Assembly: GCA_963920765.1 (NCBI GenBank)
Contig: OY987245.1
Span: 17,872,727-17,936,726 of the forward strand
Length of the DNA: 64,000 nucleotides
Source: Ulota crispa
Lineage: Eukaryota; Streptophyta; Bryopsida; Orthotrichales; Orthotrichaceae
Direction: 5' to 3'
Shown: piece after piece, positions 33,648-45,600 of the stretch
How positions within the stretch are numbered: the stretch's first letter is position 1
How the letters are laid out: each line of letters starts with the position of its first letter
Notes under the pieces: generated by a model
The model's input: only the letters and a program-made list of their open reading frames with translations
What the model was told of the DNA's origin: nothing
The model's database searches: none
Made by a program: the position numbers and the translations under genes

Positions 33648-34316
33648 GGTAAAGATTGTTGTTAATGAGTGCAGTCAAAGTTTTCTTGATAATTGATGAC
33701 ATGATTTACAAAGAATTAATTGAGCTAATAATTAGTGTATTTACAACTTAACCCTTAAACATCAAAAAGGCCCTTTGCGACTAGTACAATATGGGGTATT
33801 TTTCTTGTATTTGGAATGGAGCCACACTTCTACTACATTTGAGATCAACAAAGAAGTTGGAATATACATAAACACAATTCTAGTGAGCTATTTGAGATCC
33901 CAAGTTAGAATTTCAAACAAGAAAACTAACTACCATAAAAATTTGTCTATTTTACTAAATTTGGTCATGATCACTCCCATATTAAAATCTCTATAGAAGG
34001 AATCTTGAAACATTTTGAAGATGTTTGGCAAAGCAAAAGATGTGTGTATGGATGTTTTCTACATATCTCAGCAATCAAATCTCAATAATTCATCACCCTT
34101 GTTTTTCAATAAATTATCATATAAAACCAATTGTTGTAATTAAAATAATTCACAAAAGATACAATTTCTATTTTTAGTAATTGAAATTGAGTACGCTTGA
34201 TTGGGATTGCATGAGGATCATATACCAACAATATGAGAATGAAACTCTCATTATCTTATATTATACAATCTTCTTGTGAATGCTATATATAAGAGGGAGT
34301 ATGTATACTTTCTTTA
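33648..34316. repeat. Repeat tract, inverted relative of 22.4-22.95 kb
   Basis: It shares AAATCTCTATAGAAGGAAT and GGTCATGATCAC (inverted at 22,690-22,770). An orphan TTAACCCTTAAAC at 33,749 may be a worn TTAA-family end. No gene. Confidence 0.45.
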
Positions 34317-34734
34317 GGGGAATTGGTATGAGTACCACACACTTTGAACTATTGTACCACACTCCCAAGATAAATTTTAGATTTCTACCATCAAAAAGCT
34401 AAATTTCAAAATTTGGAATTTAGAATTTAGATTTGGACTTAGAGACCATGCTTTAGTCTAGAACCATTAAAAAAGTTGCACCTCAACAATACCCAATGAA
34501 AAAGTTTAGCTAGGGAGAAAAATGTTACTTTTACTTTTGTTTGTAAGAAAAGATAAGTTTTTTCATTGGGTGTTGTTGAATTGCAAGTTTTTTTATGGTT
34601 CTAGACTAGATCATGGTCTCTAAGTCCAAATCTAAATTCAAAATTCTCAAATTCAGCTTTATGATGGTAAAAGTCTAAAATTTATCCCAAGAGTGTGGTA
34701 CAGTAGTTCAAAGGGGATACACATATCAATGCCC
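34317..34734. mobile_element. Second copy of the GGGG-ended foldback, 418 bp
   Basis: Arms GTACCACACACTTTGAACTA and CAGTAGTTCAAAGGGGATAC, and CTACCATCAAA against ATGATGGTAAAAGTC, match the 14991 element. Flanks TTTCTTTA and TTTTTTTA give an 8-bp duplication with one mismatch; 22,930-22,946 (CTTTCTTTAGGGTAATG) looks like the unoccupied site. Confidence 0.7.
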
Positions 34735-35092
34735 TTTTTTTAGGGTATTGTACATTTGAGGAGGTGGACGGTTTTAAAGCCCTATGCCACTTCAACTTCA
34801 AAATGTTATAACTAATTTCACCAAACTCCAAAAAATATGAAACAACGTGGGTTAAATGCCAATTTTTCTTATCTTTGAAGGAAAATTTACTAAAAAGTAT
34901 TTCAAGAAGTTTCACCTCCCCAAAATTTAGTTCTAGCTTTTAGATGGTCGATTCATGAGCCTCCTACCTTTCCCTACTTTAGGTTTTCAATACTTTCAGG
35001 CATTTCATGGGTATCAACTCTCAATGTGCACCACTATGAGTTTGGAGGATCCCTTGTTACAAACGGATAAATCTTCAATAAGCTCACCCTTA
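34735..35092. repeat. Dispersed repeat, copy of 58,310-58,560
   Basis: Long similarity with 58.3 kb, for example ATATTTCAAGAAGTTCCACC-like and TATGAGCCTCCTACC-like stretches. No coding potential seen. Confidence 0.55.
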
Positions 35093-35660
35093 AGGCTCGC
35101 TTCACACTATGGCTGAAGGTTGAGAGGACGTTGGTTTGCACCAATTAGATTGCAAGAAACCGAGAGTACAGCCATTCAACCCTTCACACTAGACTGACTA
35201 GAGGCCAAATTCCAAAGGCTATCATCCTCTAAATGTCTATATGGCAGCACTTTATCATCCAAAGTTGAGAGCCTCTTGGCAATAGTTTGGGTCAAGCAAA
35301 AATGGAGATTCAAACTGTGGTTGAGAGGCCGTCACATTGTTTTCATAAAATAATCAATAACTTACAAGATCTTGGCCATTAGATTTAGAAAGTCTAATAA
35401 ATGCTATGGCTTTGGACTTTGGGCTTGGCCTTTGGAGGCTTCACACTATGGCCATTCAAGTTGAGAGTCCGTGGAAGCTCATTGCCAAGAGTTTGGCCTT
35501 TAGTCTTAGCCTTTGGAGGCTTCACACTAAGGATGGCCAAAGGTGTCAAAAATGATAATTTCATACCTATTTTTAGCCCATTTTGTTGGCTTCTCACCAA
35601 AGTTTGGCCACTCAATCCCACAGCCACTTGACTTGGCCGATCATAGTGTGAAGCGACCCT
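35093..35660. mobile_element. hAT-like element with CTTCACACTATGG ends, 568 bp
   Basis: Left AGGCTCGCTTCACACTATGG, right CATAGTGTGAAGCGACCCT. Inside, an approximately 82-bp segment with GCCTTTGGAGGCTTCACACTA is repeated in tandem (about 35,427 and 35,510). The motif resembles the ends of 25864-26421. Target duplication not resolved. Confidence 0.6.
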
Positions 35661-35790
35661 AACACTCAACTTACATTCATGGGACTATATTAATTATGGA
35701 ATTTGTGAATTCTATATCTAGTTAAATACGACATTACGGCTAGGAGTGGTTGGTAAGGCCTTCACACAAGAGAGAAAACGCCTCACTCTT

Positions 35791-36735
35791 TTAACCCCTA
35801 AAGAACCAACTGTCCCCTTGGGAGACAAATGGACCTCGGGCATGTACCTATGACTAAACCAATTTTTATAAATTATTGAGACTTTTGAGGTTGGCGGGAA
35901 ATTCAAAGATGTATGTGCACATCTAATTTTTTCTTCATTCCAACATTTATTGAAGAAGTTATGCATGAATGTTTGAAAAATAGGGGAAGGTGGGAAGGAG
36001 GGCAATCCGGGCAGCCCAAAAAACTTCTTGAACAATTGCATTTACAAAAAAAAATTGGAAATTTATTCTTCAAATTTTTATGTATGTAGAAAGATTTGAA
36101 TCATTCAATTTTGACTGGTGAGTGAGAAGTTTTAGTTTGCGGGTAGGTATGGAACTCCCAAACCTCCATTCCTTTTGCCCCTTGTTAAATTTGGTGCTTT
36201 GATTTTTTATTTGACTTTTTTTTCCAAGTTGTAGTAGATTAAGGTTCCTTGGTTTTCACAATTTGGATCAAAGTAATTCATATTTCTCAATTTTACATAA
36301 ATCCTCCAATCTTGCCTAGTGTATATGCAAATTTCATGGCCTTACGGCATTGCAAGATTTTACAAAGTATGATTTACACCTCCAATTCATTTGAAAATTC
36401 TCTCACACTTACCTAACTTGATCTTCTACATGGAAAAATAAACCTCAACTTTGCGTATACTAAGTTTTTTGATATAGGAGAGGTCAAAGGCTTCTGAAAC
36501 ATTTGGGCAGCAGGGAAAAAAACTTTTTTGTTTCACTTTAGATATCAATATCTCACTTCTCTACATCTAGAATGAGCTGATTTATTTCCTACAAGTACCT
36601 CGCATAGTCTAGGGCAAAATCCTACAATTGAATTTCCCAAAAAAACTTTTTTTCCTACCCTTGTACTCATTCCCCCAAAAGTGGCAGTTTTCAATGATTT
36701 TCACATAAAAATAAGGTTGGTCCTTTAGGGGTTAA
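35791..36735. mobile_element. TTAA-family element (subfamily 1), 945 bp
   Basis: TTAA-CCCCTAAAGAACCAACTG at the left, with TGTCCCCTTGGGAGACA as the subterminal palindrome. GGTCCTTTAGGGG-TTAA at the right (36732-36735). Uninterrupted copy, aligned with 4908-5837. Confidence 0.85.
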
Positions 36736-36870
36736 GTTATAATACCAAGTAATTGATTCTATTTTTGAGGTTGTATGAGCTAGATTTTTGGTTAAAAAAA
36801 CAATTACAATTTTGATGACTTTATCTCCACAAGTAAACTAGTTGTTCATAATTTTTTTGCCCATTACTAA

Positions 36871-37333
36871 AGCTCCCTTTACGCTTCAGGTGAGAAGTCG
36901 TGAAGAAAATCTCTCATGGGTCATAGCTTGTCCTTGAAAGACTAGATTTTGGAGGTAATGGCCTTTGGTTGTAATGTGAAATGAGAATGGGCCATGAAAT
37001 CAAATTTTGTTTCTTTAGGATAATATTTCCTAACAAAATATTAAAAAATGAAATTAATCAACTGCAACAATTTTGGCTAAATGGTCCCCAAAATTGTCTA
37101 CCTCTTTTGATAGACCTCATACAAATCTCCAAAGACCCAATAATTGTGCACTTTCATCACCGCAATGGACAAAAGTGTTGTCCACCTCATTTTTTCTTTT
37201 TTCTTGTACTTTAGAAGAAATTTCCAATAACAAAGCAACATTACTTGTTCTTCTCGATTTCTATAGTTTTTATTGGCTGAAATTTTGCTCACCATGGCTT
37301 CTCACCTGATCACCTCTAGTGTAAAAGGAGCCT
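36871..37333. mobile_element. Terminal-inverted-repeat element, 463 bp
   Basis: Left AGCTCCCTTTACGCTTCAGG then TGAGAAG; right CTTCTCACCTGA ... GTGTAAAAGGAGCCT. Imperfect inverted repeat of about 27 bp, related in its outer bases to 35093 and 25864. 37,334-37,547 is unassigned. Confidence 0.55.
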
Positions 37334-37547
37334 CAATTCCTGGTAGTAAATATCTAACCCCCTGACGCATTTACAAGATTTCACCTCATGGAAATGGACA
37401 CGTTGGTCCATACCATATATTAGGCACCAAGAGGGTGAACCGGTGAAGGCGTGAAGGATTGCTTGAAACCGTCACTTTTTCATGGAAATAAGAAGGGTTG
37501 GCCAGCCTGGATGTGGCAGGGACTGCGGCAGCGAATACGGTCATCCA

Positions 37548-38193
37548 TTAACCCCTAAATCCTAAGCGACCAGATTTGGGTCTTTAAAGATGAATAAAAC
37601 CTTATCAAATCATTATTTTCAGTATTTTTTTTTTTTCAATATAAGTTTGTTTTGAAGTCTACTTTCAACACTAAAAATCTGATTTTGAAGATGAAAGTTG
37701 ATGATTTTTTATTCAAGATTTTGTACAAGGGTGTCCATTGCAATCTTGAGTTAACTTTCTAGTGTCGGAAGATCTTGAAAATGAGCCTCAAATACACTAG
37801 AGCTTGGATAAAAGTCCACATTAGAAATCCATTTAAGAAAAATGCAGGAGTAGATTTTTAAAACCATAAATTGACTAGAGTTAGACATGTAATGACCTTA
37901 AACCTCATATTTTGTTGGTGACCAACTTTTAGATTTGACATGTGAAATGAGGATTAGAAGACTTTAAGTCATTTTTGAGTTTTAACACCCTCATATTCAA
38001 ACGTTATAATCTTTCAAACTATAAATGATATTGTTGTGTTTTCTTTTTCCATATAATCTAAAACATGTTTTGTTTAAATTTGTACGGTTACAATTCAAAA
38101 AAACTTGATGAATTTTTTGAAAAGGTTGATTGATTATTCAATTTCATGGGAAGTCCAAGAAGCTCAGATAGGGCTTGGGCATTTAGGAGTTAA
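37548..38193. mobile_element. TTAA-family element (subfamily 2), 646 bp
   Basis: TTAA-CCCCTAAATCCTAAGC at the left and GCTTGGGCATTTAGGAG-TTAA at the right (38190-38193). It carries the empty CACTA site as a single CAT at 38050-38052 within TTTTCCATATAATC. Confidence 0.8.
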
Positions 38194-39198
38194 AAGCTGT
38201 TCGCTAAGCTTACTTTGCTGAACTCGAAATGAGCCACCAGATGGAGGGTGCCCCTCTTCCAGATTTGCATTAGTGGTAGTCACAGTTTGACTTTTATTTT
38301 TCTCAATCTTCACAGAAACCAACGTGGCGATTTGTCCGCAATTGGCGCTCAAGGTTTTCCATAAAGATTGAGAATTTTTTTATCCTCGCTTAGGCGTGGA
38401 GAAATGGTGCCCTTTAGAATTTTGTTAGAGAACTTTTACTTCTCGTAATTCTAAATTCATCTTGTGTTGCTGCTCCCAGCATATTGGCTCGTACTTTCAC
38501 TTTGCCATTTCTCAGGCTTCACAGAAATCTGAATGTCAGACCAACCGTGACTACCACTACTGGCACGAAGCCGTGACGTCCAAATTTGCATTTGAACTGG
38601 GGCTCGCTGCTCGCAGGTCAAAGGCTCCAGTCCAGCGTCTAGATTCTAGGTCTTACAAATACAGTATGCATGTCAATACCGGATGCCAACTGCATCCCCA
38701 TTTCATGCACAAAACCAATTCATGCGGTTGGTTGCGCAACCTCGGTCACCAAAAGACTTAACCGACACACCCGCAGGTGAATACCAACACTTTCCAATTT
38801 CCATGCAGCACTTGGTTTGCTACGGCACCCCTGGAGTGTGCTCTTTTGCTGGCCCTCCGACACTCCGCACCTAAAATGAGAGTCCATTTCATGATGCATT
38901 AAATACAAGTTGTGGGCCAGACTCGGTATCCTATGCTGTAGTGTAGTGCTACAGCGCTCTCTCTCTATCTCTCTTTCGAACGAGAGTGGACTGCAAACTT
39001 GGAATTTCCAAAGTGCTCACTTGCAAAAGTCCACTCGCAAAAGGTTGAGCTCAGCTACTGCTGCTACTGCCCCCAATATAGCTTGCTCAACCTCGGAATA
39101 CTTTTTGTTTTTCGTTGGTTTAGCGACATGCACCCGAGAATTCAAGCAGGGAAGGAAAAATCATGGATATCCAAGCATGCACGTTCATTTATAAAATC
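38194..39198. other. Higher-GC island, no gene assigned
   Basis: Balanced composition and several 60-99-codon frames on both strands (for example plus 38462-38761), without domain, signal or splice pattern that I can defend. A pyrimidine run TCTCTCTCTATCTCTC is at about 38,957. Confidence 0.35.
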
Positions 39199-39503
39199 TA
39201 TACTAAATATTGCATTTTGGTTGCTCCACACTACTTGTGCAACATTCTACACTGTATATACTTACAAATATTACAAGTAATTTTCATTAATGATTACTGC
39301 AATGAACAAATTTTGAAGGACTTGACAACAACAACAAAGTTGTAGAAAATTAAACTAATAACATTCAACTTGTAAACTTTGTGAAGTACTAATATCTAAA
39401 AAGTTGCATGCACTTCCAAGTGGGCAAGCTATGAGTCATGAGGTAATTTTCCAAAATAAGATAACCTGATTGTTAATGCAACCTAAATACACTATTTAAT
39501 GTA
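39199..39503. mobile_element. TACACTAAATATT-family MITE, 305 bp
   Basis: Left TATACTAAATATTGCATTTT then GGTTGC; right GCAACCTAAATACACTATTT. It aligns with the outer parts of 55829-56702 and with 60337-60785. 39,504-40,054 holds nothing further recognised. Confidence 0.65.
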
Positions 39504-40054
39504 TAACTACTATAATTACTATATCTCATCCAAAATCTGGCCAGTCTGGTGATTATTTGAGAAGGGTTTGGCAATCAAATTTGTCCCTAAACCGAATTAG
39601 CCAGTGTCAAAATGAGACGTACTAACTGTAAGAATGAGGAAAATCGCCTAGAATTAGAAAAAATTCTCTTTACTCAACTGTGAGTCCAGTTGGGTCCAGG
39701 GGGCACCACTGAAGTCGGGAGCACGTGTATCTGTTGATTCGGTTCCGTTCCCTATAGCCAACATATTCCCAGAATACCGCAGCCACTTTCGTGCATCTTG
39801 TAGCCGTCCAGAAATGAAAGGGGAAACCAGGGATTTTTTTTCGGTTTGGTCAGGGCGGACTGGCGGAGCGACCCGCACCCCAGAATGCACGGAGGTAAGG
39901 AAAATTGGCTAAAATTGGAAATAACGGATGATGCGTGTAAGTTCATCCAAAAAACTATTAATATAAGCTATTTTCATCCAAAAGCTCGTAAATTGGGTAC
40001 TTGTTCAAAGAGAGATTTAGCGATTTCATCCACTTTTCATCCAAATTTTTTAAT

Positions 40055-41237
40055 AACACCATATTTGTTAATTTGGAAAAAACGGTACATTTTGGGTCTT
40101 TCAAATTTTGAGGTGAAAGTTTTAGGTGATCACCTAAAATCGAGCTTAGCGTTTTTTTTTTTTACATGTGTCCTCACCTAAGAGGAGGAATTTGCAAGGG
40201 AAAATATCTTAGTGGCTCCCACTGAATCTGATACCTTTGAATCTGGTTTAAGGTAACTTTTTGGGTTCAACCCCAAAAGGACCATTTGTCCATTCAACGC
40301 AAATGAGATTTTGGGCAGGTACCTACGGCCTCAATTTTTGTCCTGATTTTTTGAAACTTTTTTTGAAAATAGGAAAATACGTTAGCTTTTGGGGAATCTA
40401 ATTTTTATTCCAATTGTTGCTAGGGAGAAAAAGTTATGCCCAAATAAGCATTAATTTGGGGACTCCAGGCAGCAAAAAATTCTTATAAAAACTTGAAAAA
40501 AGAATTTTTTTTTTTTTTTTTTTTTTTTCTCATAGACTACATGTTTATCTACATCTGAAGCTTTGGTTCATTCCATTTGGACTAGTTATGAGAAAGTTAT
40601 GGACAGTCTTGTTTTTCAAGCAATTCAAGCGTCTTCTTGAAAAAATAACTTATAAACTTCATCATTTATTCAAAAAGAATTAGTTGAGAGTGTGAAATTT
40701 GCTTTTTAGAACAATCTCACCATTGGGATTATTGCGTTTCAATTCCATTGCAGGGTTATTAGCAATTTAAGTTTTTGTTCAATCTCATACCTTCTTCTAC
40801 CAAATGTTTTTTTATAAAGAATGAAAATTAATTAATTTTGTTGTTTTTTTTTCCCAAGATTACCAACTCAACTTCCCACCATGCCAAAATAGAATTCCAA
40901 ACTCTGTGGTGCAAAAATTTCAAGTTAAAAAAGTTCAAATTCAAATAATCTAATTAGGCAAGATGCAAAAAAGCTATTTTTTACACTTTAAATGCATATA
41001 TCTTCCAATCTGTGCGGTCAAAGTTCTTGAGTTTTTTATGACACACTCCTATACTAGTTTAGTACATGATCCTACGGTCAAATATGTAAAAAGATTAATT
41101 TTCAAACTTTTTACTTTTTGCCATAGAAGTGACAATTTTGAGTGTCTTTTGACAAAAGAAAGGCCATGATCCTTTAGGGGTTAAGGTGGAGTACAAAATA
41201 GGACACCTATTTTTCCCAAATTAACGAATATGGTGTT
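40055..41237. mobile_element. AACACC MITE split by a TTAA-family element
   Basis: The ends AACACCATATTTGTTAATTT and AAATTAACGAATATGGTGTT match 15772-16041. The interior block TTTTGGGTT is broken at 40267 and resumes as AAGGTGGAGTACAAAAT at 41183. Deleting the insert plus one target copy leaves 269 bp, against 270 bp in the intact copy. Confidence 0.85.
40267..41184. mobile_element. TTAA-family element (subfamily 1), 918 bp, nested
   Basis: TCAA (worn TTAA, 40267-40270) then CCCCAAAAGGACCATTTGTC; right end GATCCTTTAGGGG-TTAA (41181-41184). The uninterrupted host at about 15,980 reads GGGTTTAAGGTGG, so the target was TTAA. A long T run is at about 40,507-40,528. Confidence 0.85.
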
Positions 41238-42466
41238 TAGTATAATGGTAGCTCGAGGCAGTTTGAGGTAAGATTTAGGCAAAAATTCTCCAGAAAATGG
41301 AACCTTGCCGGGAAGGTAACGGCTAAACGCCGAGTGGCCGAGTGAGACGGAGGGAAGTTCGTCGGAGATACGGGCCACGGTCGTAGGTGGGGCTGACTCG
41401 GTTGAAGGGTCTGGAATCCCAACTGGCATGGGACACTAGGACGTCGACGCAAGGTGTTTTGAGTCGAGCACTGTTCACGTCCTTCAATATAGAAGCGCCA
41501 GCGCTTTGATCGGAGGCGACGTCGCGATGCGTGGTTGTATTCTCCGTTTGGTGCGGAGCTCTAGCTCTTACAAATTTAACGAGCTCCACCCCCCCGTTTG
41601 TCGCCACTGGCAACCGCAGCGTCACGAGCTCATGGCAGCCTGGCCAGTCCCCTCAAACTGCCTCAACATGTAGTTATAAACTAGCACCAGTGCATCCAGC
41701 ATGCACTTATAACTACAGAGTTTTACATGCTTGCTGTAGCGACTACTTCGCAATCACTTCAGTCCCGGTACTAACTTCCCCATGTGGCTCAGGTAGCCGA
41801 TGTTGTTCACGTTTCTCACGTTCATGTGGTCGTTGATAGAATTCTGTAGAGTCGAGAATCCAACTGGCCAACTAATGCACGTACCACTGCGGAGATTCAT
41901 TGATTTCGCGCCGAGGACTTGTGGAGTTGTGTGTGGTGTTGGAGTCTAATGATGTGCTTCGTGTTTACGTAGACTCAACAACTTTGTAGAATGTGCTGGC
42001 ATAAGTAGGTTTGGCGGTGGACTTGTCATCTAGACCCGTGGGCTTTATGACCTTAAATGCCCTTCGTTAGCAATTGTTTGTAGTACGATAATCCCGTACT
42101 AAATCTGTGCTCTTCCAGTACCTGAGCCAAATTTCAGCTACTACAGCATCCAACTTTTCAGTACATTGTTTAGTTTGTACCGCAGAAACATTGGCTGTGC
42201 TCCTCGAGGGAGGTCCTCGTGCACGATGCAAATACAGAGGAGTTGCAAATTTGATCAGAAAATTTAGCAGATACTTGTAACGATTCCCATATAGCTGAGC
42301 GTTCGGGACATATGAAGTAAATTAGTATTGTAGTATCCCATTAAGACTAGCAACAGTTCGCACTGAAAGTATAATTCTTTAGTCTGCACATCCAGTGACA
42401 GGATGATACAGTACAACACCGTGGTTCCGGGATCTGGTTTTTTGAAAGCAAATCAAGGGTGGCTCC
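41238..42466. promoter_or_regulatory. Upstream region of the glycosyltransferase gene
   Basis: Composition rises to about half GC. Contains an 11-bp inverted repeat TGTAGTTATAA...TTATAACTACA (about 41,670-41,715). Frames of up to 101 codons exist on both strands (41531-41836 plus), but none is convincing. I read it as promoter and old intergenic sequence; no specific factor site is claimed. Confidence 0.35.
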
Positions 42467-42474
42467 TATAAAAG
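42467..42474 (+). promoter_or_regulatory. TATA box of the glycosyltransferase gene
   Basis: TATAAAAG lies about 155 bp before the start codon, which puts the transcription start near 42,500 and gives a leader of about 120 nt. There is no ATG between the box and 42,622, so translation should begin at the first ATG. Confidence 0.7.
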
Positions 42475-42621
42475 CCGCTCAGAAGACAACAGCAACTTTT
42501 GTTGCTACACTGAAGTTCTTTCAAGTCAACCTAGCTCAGGAAGGGAGCACTGCCGAGGCAGAGCTGACACAATTCAGAGCTGCATCAATTTAGTCCAAGC
42601 TAGGATATTGCTGTTACTGAA

Positions 42622-45600
42622 ATGGCCACGCGTAATCTTTCGGCCGATTCGAAGACACTGGCCCGGGCAATGTCTGAAGATATGTTCAGCATCTCGATCA
42701 AGGCGCCTCAGCAGCTCTTCTCCGAGAATGCCGACTTCGTGACAAGTCCTCCCGACATCAGCAAGCAAGGGCGGCCAAGTCTAGCGCCAGGTCGGATGTC
42801 AGGTAGCTGGAAGAGTGCGGGCTCCATGCGACTGGCATTCCTGCTCACGTGCTTGCAGTTCGGATGTGTCGTGTACGCAACCTTCCTCCTCTTCTTTCTC
42901 AGCCCGTCCATGCCCGACGTCTCGGGAGTTGGGCTTGAAGCGGCCGAGTGGGCAAAGGGTCCACAGCAGCTCCTATCTCTCTCCGCAGAGCATCAGACGG
43001 TGAGACGTGTGAGTCTGGAGCTGCCGCAGTCGCAGCTTATAAGCGGCGTGTGCGAGACAGAGGAGATTTCTTTCGAGCAGAAGAAGTCGAACAATACGAA
43101 AATGATCGATATCAAGACGAGCCTGTTCAGGTCAGCCATTGCAATGAACCGTTACTTACCCTCAAGTGCTCCACCACATGGCTCTGATACCACAATGCAC
43201 CCATTCTGATAGTACATTTTATATACATGTCCTGTTTTTAAACTTTATGTTACACTGAGGAATGTAAAAATTATTATATATGAAGGATTTGACAAGTCAA
43301 CGCGATCCACAGCACCGTTATTGTAACATTTAACTGCTGATATCTGCTAAAGTACGATTGCTGTAGATCTATGTTTCCAGTCAGACGCCATAAAAGTGCC
43401 ACTTTGTTGAAGTTTGACCATTTCATAGACTTTAAACTTCTGTTATTATCCCGCTTGCTTCAGAGCGCGATATTGTAATCTAAGAATTGGGACTGCCGTA
43501 GATTTGATATTCCAGTTAGGCGAATGAAACTCTGTTAGTTTGTCATTTTAGCAATTATGAGGTTGGCCATATCAAGACTTTGAAATGGACGTTGAGGTGG
43601 TTTCCAATTGGATACGTGCAGGGAGGTGATGGAGTTCCAGCAAGAGAAGCGGGGATGCGAGACGCTGGAAGAGCTCATGAGCATGCCCTCGTCCGCCGAT
43701 GCTGCCAAGGTGACAGTAATTCTGAACCATTTCCAACGGAAGACGCTGTGCGCACAGCTGGATGCCCTGCTGGAGCAAACGCTGCCCTTCCACGAGGTCT
43801 GGGTGGTGGCGTTCGGCAGCCCGATGAGAGACTCCCTGCGAGCAATCGTGGAGGCTTACAATGATACGAGGATCAGCATTGTGGAGTCAGCATATGATTA
43901 CAAATACTACGGAAGATTTCAGCTGGCGCTCCAGGTACTGCAGTCACTGTTGACTCACTCATGCTTCAGGGGCTTCAATCCCTGGCCATACCCGTGCTTT
44001 TACTAAAAATTTATTGCCTCTTTTTCTCCTTTGCATAGGATTTTTGAACATTAAATCGGTGTTTGCCATAATGAGATGCGCAAGTGGTAAATCTACATGC
44101 TTTGAGTCGATTTATACTGTTGCATGTAATTGCAATTACTAGTAGGAGGCTCAAAGGAACTTTTTCTGGTGGTGGTGATAGGCTCAAGAAGCGGATTTCG
44201 TGTACTTGATTGACGATGACATGATTCCTGGGAAGAAGGTGCTTGAAATCTTCGCTCACACGGCTGGGACCGAGAAATACCGGAACTCTGTGCTGGGCAG
44301 CATTGGCCGAATCCTGCCCTTCCGACAGAAGGATTTCAGTTTCCCGAGCTACCGAAAGTTTGGGTCGAAGGAGGCGGGTCTCTACTTACCAGATCCAGCG
44401 TACGACATCGTCCTCGACAAGATCGTGAAGGTGGATTTTCTGTCAAGCGGCTGGTTTCTCTCTGCGGAGCTTGTGAAGACCATCTTCATCGAGACGCCCG
44501 GGACCTTCTCTACTGGCGAGGATCTCCATCTCAGGTATATCAGCAAAAACTTTTCAAGGGATTTGCATATGAATTCCCTGTGTCTTAACAAGGAAATGTG
44601 CGACAGGAAAAATCATAGTAGAAATAGACCTGAAATGTCCAATAACTCACATGACAAATGTGAAGTATTCCTGAAATGTCACAGGGAAATCCAAAAAACT
44701 TTGCTGTGGTACATCCATGTCGCAGTTTGCATGTTAAGTCACGACGACAAGCATCCAACTGGTCATTTTTGAGATTCAAAAAGCTATGATCTTTCTGGTG
44801 TTAACAGATATTCACTTGTCGCATTGCAGCTACCAGCTTCAGAAGTACAATGGCGGAGGCTCGTATGTTTTGCCCGTGGATGTGAACGACAAAGACACGT
44901 GGGCGGACAAGGAGCATCGCCTTGCGCAAGTTTCAGAGACTACTGTTGTGCATAAGGACATTGTAGAAGTGCGGGACAATCAATGGTGGCGAGTGTTCGC
45001 CAGGGGATATGTCACGCAGTGGGCGGAGATGCATCCCCAACGCATCGAAGCGCTTTTCTACGCTCACAGCATCGATGACGTGAAGGATCTGGGGCCCATG
45101 TTGGAGCGCTTCCGTGCCATGCCTGGCCGGAAAGCATACTTGGTCATCAGTGGGGGCCAGTTCTGCTCTTGCACAGAGACTGCCGACGTCCTTGGGTGGA
45201 GCCATGCCTCGTGCACAGAGCGTCGCTTCAAATTGTTCGACCTCGAGGTACATTATACTTCAACCTTTATAATACATCAGGATTTTCTAACTAAGCCTTC
45301 TAAATTATGAATCTCTGTGTGTTCCTTTAGGGGTAATCGAGGTACCGATGCTGAGTTTCATGTTGTTGTGCAGACGGGTTCCATTCACAGAGGATTCTCC
45401 GAGACGCCCATTGTTCAAGAGATCTCTGCAGGAGTTCGGGGTTTGATGAACATCTTTTCGCCATCCCTTATGATCACTGTCAACGACCTTCCTCCCGCTG
45501 TTTTGGAAGCTTTAAAATTGGCTACTAATCAAGCAGCTTGCAACACATCCATCGTGCAGATTCCTCGTTCCTCGCTCCCTCATGCTCTCTGGATAGCTGC

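Noticed and set aside
41531..41836. 101-codon frame upstream of the glycosyltransferase as a gene
   Set aside because: Rich in S, T and C with no motif, overlapped by frames on the other strand, and located in the probable promoter.
45327..45343. TTCCTTTAGGGGTAATC in intron 4 as a TTAA-family end
   Set aside because: It resembles a right terminus, but TTAA is not intact and no left end exists in the 126-bp intron.
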